A stretch of DNA of 64,000 nucleotides from Dryococelus australis (taxonomy: Eukaryota > Arthropoda > Insecta > Phasmatodea > Phasmatidae). The stretch lies in contig CM056994.1 in NCBI GenBank assembly GCA_029891345.1, positions 142,312,457 to 142,376,456 of the forward strand, read 5' to 3'. Made by a program: the position numbers and the translations under genes. Shown here piece by piece: positions 58,201-64,000 of this stretch; the stretch's first letter is position 1, and each line of letters starts with the position of its first letter. The notes beneath the pieces are model-generated. The model ran no database searches, was not told the DNA's origin, and worked only from the letters and a program-made list of their open reading frames with translations.

Positions 58201-61180
58201 TTAAGATGTGTGCAGAAGAAACGAATGTGTGTTCTCGTATGTTTTAGTTCCCAGTGGAACCTTATCAGGACGTGTGCGTTAGTAGGATCTCCTTAAACTT
58301 TGAAATAAATAGTTGTATTTCATATCTTTGAAAAAAAATTTCGAGGCTACGACCAATCAGTACAGACCAGTCGGTGTTGTTGGCGGGAAACTGTTATTTA
58401 ATGTAAGTATAAAACAATATGACAAAGGTGTGTATTTGCACATGTTGATGATTTTATTTGTTTACAAATAATAAGCTTCTCTAATAGTAAATGTCAGCTT
58501 TGAAGTATGATCTGCCTCAATAGGGTTGTTTTTGTGAGGTGTTGTTATGGACAAAAGTAAACATGACAGGCTTGCTGCCTGTTAAAATTCATTGTATTTA
58601 AGAATTAAAACATTGATGGAAAACTGAAAATACTGAAGACGTGTTTCCGTATGACAGAAAAGCGCCCACTGCATAATTCGAAATGCATTAGTTTTTTGTA
58701 TAGTAAACGTAGGCCGTGTCCAAAATGGCAGATTGTGTTGACTAAATGATCATGTGATATAATATTTTACTCAAACATTTTGACGTATTTGGTAAATTGC
58801 TATTTCGTATCTTGTATATACCGGATGTTAGCAGAAATACAAAATGACAAAATCAGTGCAATGTTGGTTTTGATATTCAAAACACATGCACGAATGCGTA
58901 CTTACAAGGTTTTTTTTTTTAACAAATAACAGTTCACAAAATACACTAGGAATGTTTTAAAAAGCAAGTGTGTTGTGCTTTGCTTATATATTTCGTAACA
59001 CATGTTGTATTTTAAGTCGTTATTGGATATTATATTAGTGTCTTGTTTATTAAGATATTCAAAGCATTCCATTAATGATCGTAGAAATATTACGTCCACT
59101 TTAGGCATTTAATTTCTTTATAAAAATTTTCACTATTAATGAAAGAATATGTTGCCGCGAGTGATAAACATGCGACTGTCCACAACGTCCGGATTAAAAC
59201 CTATGAAGTAACCATTTACAAACTGACAAATTTGTCCTTACGGTTACGGCCTTACCTTGACTATTAGTTATTGGCACCGAGTCATTGCATTCAACCGATG
59301 TTTAGTGCAGAAATAGTTATATTTTCTAATGTACGTAGTCCAAATTAGAATATTGGCACTCTCTTTGTTATGTCTAGTTTTCATGGGTTTGTTAGTGACA
59401 TTGAATTTAAAGTTAATATGCATAGTAGTGAGAACAATGCCAATGTTTTTAAAAAGCAAGGCATGCATGACTGAAAACGTTATATCAAAATTAGACATTT
59501 AATTTTTATTAATACCTATATTAGTGTTAAATGGAACTTTACCTTTTGTTGTTACCAATTTTAATCATACATTATCGATAACTATGTTTACTGACTCAAA
59601 TATATATTCATTCCTTTCTTGTATAAAGTACATTATTACTTAATAGGAACACTTTCATTGCCATGCGCTTTTCAGCTACAGCATTTAATGGATTGATAAT
59701 TCTAAAGCTCTGTGCCTACATTCCAGCACATATTCAGTATGTATTTTTCATCAAAATGCTTCTTCAGAATCTTATCAGCTAACTAGTTGCTGTAAAGAAT
59801 GCAAATAAGTATGTCTATCGGACTGTATCACGTATCGAGCCAAGTGGAGTATGCTTATATACATGAGTACATTCATAGGTTCGGGCACATCCTTAATGGC
59901 ACTCGAATCGACATATTGAACGTACTGATAATTTGTACGAACAGTCACCTATGTTGTAGATCACAGCCCCAAACTGTAAATACTGTGTTCAATTGTAGAC
60001 CGTTGTACGTCTAACATATATTTCTCTATTATTGGACTATTATTTCCTGTCCATTTCCTTTCACATAAGAACGGAACGAAATGTTTACTATGACATATGA
60101 AATCATTCATGATTAAAATGACGTTTATAGTTGTAAGTGCTAACAGTAATCATATTTTATCATGAACACCTTATCTATAGTAAATTAATAGATTCTAATT
60201 AAAAACAATGACCATTATATATTTATGATAATTTATTCTCGCAGAGGTATATAAAACCAAACAGTAGTTGCTATCGCTGTATATTTCTGCAAACATATAA
60301 TTATACGACAGAAACGAAACACATGCCATGGTCGCCACTAGTAAATCAAGAGTTGTGCATTCGCAGCTGCAAACTAATTCTGGTAACTTACGCGTGGCAG
60401 GCTCGGCTACCTTGTACGAACACGTGGGGGAGCCGAGACCGGGGCTATAACATACTTTTACCGGCTGCGGAAATGGAAACACCGCGCGGAATGACGTCGT
60501 CAAGATCTGTAGCGCTCCTCTGAATCATTCGCTGAACTAACACATAAAAGGTCAAACTTTTTCCTGTCCCATGGCCACTCTGGTGTATACCTTTACTCAA
60601 TTGTACCACCAGTGCAGAGAACGCTCAAAGTGCTACACATGCCTGCTCATCAGGCAACAGAAACCGTGAAGCAGAAACAAATCAAGACCCGTCCGGGAAC
60701 CTTCTCTAGTGACCAATAATCGAACCACAAAACTAATAAAGGCTTGAATAACTGGTGCGTGATGGTGAACAAACGAAGCAACGGTAGTGTTACCACAGGT
60801 AAACAGACGAAAGTGGAGACTAATCTACATTTAGTGTAAATATCCAAACTCACTGACTAGAGCACACACAGCAGGAGACAAAAAAAAAAAACTCTAAGAA
60901 ACAAATTTTTTTAAATAACAATGAAACTATAAATTCATAACCCGGACATTCAAGTTTCGAAGAACATAGCCGTAAGATAACGATAATCCCACATCTTCTT
61001 GACTCTCTAGCTGAACGGAAAGTGCGTGAAGGAACGCTCGTGCAGCATACAGAAGATTAAATCAAAAGACAGACGAAACTATTAGATCTTCGACGATAGA
61101 TGTCGCAGGTCAGAAGATACGAATTGAGCTGAAGCACAGAGGTGGGAGGAAGAACCCCATAAACCGAAGCTCACTCATTT
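58201..61180. other. AT-rich DNA with a GC-rich patch at 60320-60530
   Basis: No recognised gene. The patch at 60320-60530 has CpG-rich sequence (CACGTGGGGGAGCCGAGACC, ATGACGTCGTC) and mirrored open frames, and could be a promoter or an LTR fragment. No homologous segment was found elsewhere in the window. Confidence 0.3.
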
Positions 61181-61223
61181 CCCCCCCCCCCCCGTAAAAT
61201 CACACGCTAACAGGGGGGGGGGG
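61181..61223. other. C13 and G11 tracts 19 nt apart
   Basis: C13 (61181-61193) and G11 (61213-61223) are separated by 19 nt, so either strand could fold into a G:C hairpin or form i-motif/G-rich structures. Such runs also provoke assembly errors. Confidence 0.8.
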
Positions 61224-64000
61224 CAAGTGAACGTCATAATTGCAGGCGGCAGGAAGTGAGTGGAAGGGAATCCTCAGAGGGCAACGACCAAAGGAATTCG
61301 CAATGCGGCAATGCACATCCGGCCTGCAGAGGGAAATCTCATGGAACACCGGATGGCAGGTGACAAACCACATTTAAAACTTAGCTTTCAAAACCCAGAC
61401 CAAAACTCAATTGAAATTAAAATAATAATAAAGATGTAAACTGTAAAATAGTAGTTAAACAGTGATTAAATAAACTAAAATACATACATAAATTGTTCCA
61501 TAAAATCTGATTAATAATTAAATCGAACTAATGATATTATGTATGATAATGATTTGTGTACTGAATAGGTACTAGACATGTACAACACAATTAATAATAA
61601 AAAATTGCAGATTTCTCAAATGGAAATTAAAAATATTATTTATGTCGTCAAATATATTCAAATGAAAATGTCATACAAGTAATTTTGTTCAAAATCGTTT
61701 TCATAGAGTTACTTACTAAAAACAATATTTTTTAACTTTTCAATAAGAAAGGCCAGCAACAGTGCAATAACAATAACATGACAGTGGCGTATTTCCAAAT
61801 GGCACAACCATTACATAACTTATGTATTTTTTCATATTTAAAGATTTAGCTCTTTCTCTAAACTCCCTCACATTCATTTGACTCAGATTTGGTGTTGTAA
61901 TTTTTTTTTAACTTCAGAAATGATATTGGTTTTATCTTTTTAGCAAATAAATATTTTAACAATTTTTTTTCATTTTTTAAAATATAAAATAACATTGTTT
62001 TTAAATAATTTTGATCAAAATGATGTTACCGAAAATTTTGAGATTGAAATTAAATTTTTTTTTTCGAATGCCCAACTTAAGTTGAACGTTGCTTGTGTGG
62101 CCATATATTAAGGTAATTCTTTTGTCAGGATCTGTTGATACGGGAAGATAATACACGCTTTAGTACAGCAGCTCGTTTTGAACAGTAGAAATAATCTCCT
62201 TTTCTTCTTGCGATTGATGTCCCCACTGATCTTCACACTTAATCCCGCATGTATCGTCTTTTCCACGGATATAATGTGTTGCAACTGGCCTGTAATAATT
62301 TGTCAAGTGACGTATTTGAACACATTTTCCGCGCACGTGTGTTTGAGGCAGGATGATGAGAGAGTTATCTGTCTCACTTCCGTGCGCTGTTCTATATTTG
62401 TTTTGCCTTTTCTGGGAACGATCAGCAGTGGAATGGTGAACGGAAAACATTGCGAAAGCTCTTTCTATTCCTGTTACAGGTGTGCACGATATTATAAATG
62501 CATAACATCGGGTGATCTTGCTCTCTTTTGTGCTTGCCCTCCTTCGGTTCTTTGATCTCTTGTCGTCGCACTTATTCTGGGAAGATGACAGCGGTGGGAT
62601 GAGTTCAGTTCAGACAGATGACCAAAAGACAATTATCACCATGAAGATAAGTAACTTGTACATTTGTAGTAAGTACTTGGAATTAATTGGTAGAAGTTTA
62701 GGATACATCACAAGTATTACTATTAATGTTCTTTTAGAAGGTGTCCCGCGTCTTTTGTCGATTGTGTACCGCAACTAACTAATTTATTATGTTGTGACTC
62801 CGGATTTTGAACTGTTGGCTAGTTTAAATGAATCTCTCGCTAAAAGATCAAATATTATTTATTAAAACATTTTGGATACTGCGAGGCAGCTCGTCGGTTA
62901 ATTCCATTTTGAGTATATTAGTGTTGAATCCTCGGCTGTGACTATCTTCTCTCTTTTCATTGTCGATGTCCATCTGTGATTTGAATGTACTATATAAAAA
63001 AGATATGTGTTCAGTAATGTAAAAAAGAGGATCGTTATTGTTAACTATTCATTGATGAGTATTAAATCGTCCCCTGAACCAAATATTTAATCGTTTCTTT
63101 CTACACTAAGTTAGCTACTCCTACACTCCAGCCCTCATTTTTGGATTCGTTTTTATAGTTATTTGTATTATTTGGAAAACACCGAGATCTGCATTAAGAA
63201 CTGCTGATCTCAACAATCATTCGGTACCAATCGCCCCTGCTGTCCGTCGTTAAGTAGCAACTGTGGTGGAGGTACCGGGTAGATGCATTTGAAGTGGCTT
63301 GCTGTGTTTGTTAGCTGCGGGAAACACTTTGCTTATTGGTTGGTGATTGGTTAATAGTGGCAGGGAGGCTAATGCAGACGCCGCGAACTGACGGCCGTGA
63401 CGTGGGTAGTCTAAAGGCAGTGCAAATGAGTGTGTGTGTCACTGGGCGAGTGAGGTGATATGTAATCTGTGCCGCTACGTGCAGTTAAATAAACACATAC
63501 AAACTGACTATTATAAATACCAATGCGTGTATGTTGAATAATTTCTACGTAAAAGTTGTTAAGCAGTGTAATGCGAATTTTTTTTTGTTCACTTCTGTCC
63601 ATGGATTGGTCAGGGAGGGAGGAAGGGTGGACATATGTATTTACTTAGATAGGAGAATGAATCGCTATACTATTAATCAAGTGCGAAAGATTGCCGCGTC
63701 TAACACTTTACGCCTAAACTTCAAGGAAGGAGCCTAGAAGGGATCGATAATGCTCCATTGGGAAGGGAGTGAGTCATGGTGGCCGACCACCATGCTGCTT
63801 ACTTCCGCGGGGAGGGGTTATTGTGACCCATGCCTAAGGTCCGTATTCGTGTATACCATAAAATTTGGGTTTGGGTACCATAATTATCGTGTGCAGAGCT
63901 GGAACCAAATTTCTGCACACCTCTGGCGCTTCCTTTGTCGCTTCCCCCCTCTCGCATTCATCCTCGTGGGACGTCGAGCAAACCAAACCTCACTGGGAGG
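61224..64000. other. Mixed AT-rich DNA, no identified gene
   Basis: Open frames at 62160-62450 (minus, 96 codons), 62178-62555 and 62512-62778 (plus) overlap each other and show no domain I recognise. At 63280-63480 the sequence is GC-richer, with inverted CCAAT boxes (TTATTGGTTGGTGATTGGTT at 63334-63353) and CpGs, compatible with a promoter, but no gene start could be attached. The last 250 bp are also GC-richer and unassigned. Confidence 0.3.

Noticed and set aside
62160-62778. Overlapping open frames of 96, 125 and 88 codons
   Set aside because: They overlap on both strands, none has recognisable domains, and there is no splice or promoter evidence strong enough to choose one.

Overview
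The window looks like nuclear DNA of an arthropod, most likely an insect. It is AT-rich and almost free of intact genes. It is full of decayed transposable elements: Maverick/Polinton, Ty3/gypsy, pogo/Tigger, a MULE/NOF-like transposon, a LINE, a tRNA-derived SINE, MITEs and foldback elements. It also holds long AT/GT microsatellites. Only one piece looks like a conserved host exon. The species cannot be told from the sequence alone.

Layout, left half. Positions 1-6240 hold a broken Maverick/Polinton: capsid-like and adenain-like protease remnants on the minus strand, then packaging ATPase, a coiled-coil protein and integrase on the plus strand. Positions 7495-11790 hold a Ty3/gypsy element (5' LTR, gag, protease, reverse transcriptase, RNase H). 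It switches abruptly at about 11.8 kb to the integrase tail and envelope-like gene of a different, env-bearing gypsy lineage (to about 14.4 kb). A dead pogo/Tigger transposase lies at 17.5-19.3 kb, followed by a near-perfect inverted repeat folded around an (AT)n(GT)n tract. A 145-nt leucine-rich-repeat exon with clean splice sites lies on the minus strand at 20917-21061.

Layout, middle. Positions 21.85-27.44 kb form a very long inverted repeat. Each arm, of roughly 2.3-2.5 kb, carries the same Ser/Thr/Pro-rich C2H2 zinc-finger reading frame behind a CRE+TATA promoter. The outer arms are rich in nuclear-receptor-like TCAAGGTCA and YY1/Pho-like AAGATGGCGG motifs. A MITE lies on the axis. A degenerate tandem array follows (27.44-29.3 kb). 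A second, smaller foldback (33.12-35.41 kb) holds three unrelated minisatellites and a 39-bp palindrome. Directly beyond it, on the minus strand, is a decayed MULE/NOF-like transposase whose C-terminus is a recognisable ubiquitin-specific-protease (USP) domain (36103-39587). In Drosophila, NOF and foldback elements are linked, so this neighbourhood is suggestive but unproven.

Layout, right half. This part is mostly unrecognised AT-rich DNA. Exceptions are a LINE 3' end (43.5-44.3 kb), two SINE copies (44.7-45.4 kb), a solo LTR related to the 7.5-kb LTR (45723-46442), a remnant of the foldback family with a 215-bp tandem repeat (46.6-47.65 kb), a second copy of the axis MITE (49007-49333), a 536-bp TIR element (51065-51600) and a 164-bp-period satellite-like array (57.09-58.2 kb). 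No rRNA, tRNA, CRISPR or bacterial-type operon is present. The window is probably intronic or intergenic sequence of a gene-poor, repeat-rich genome, with the leucine-rich-repeat gene running through it on the minus strand.
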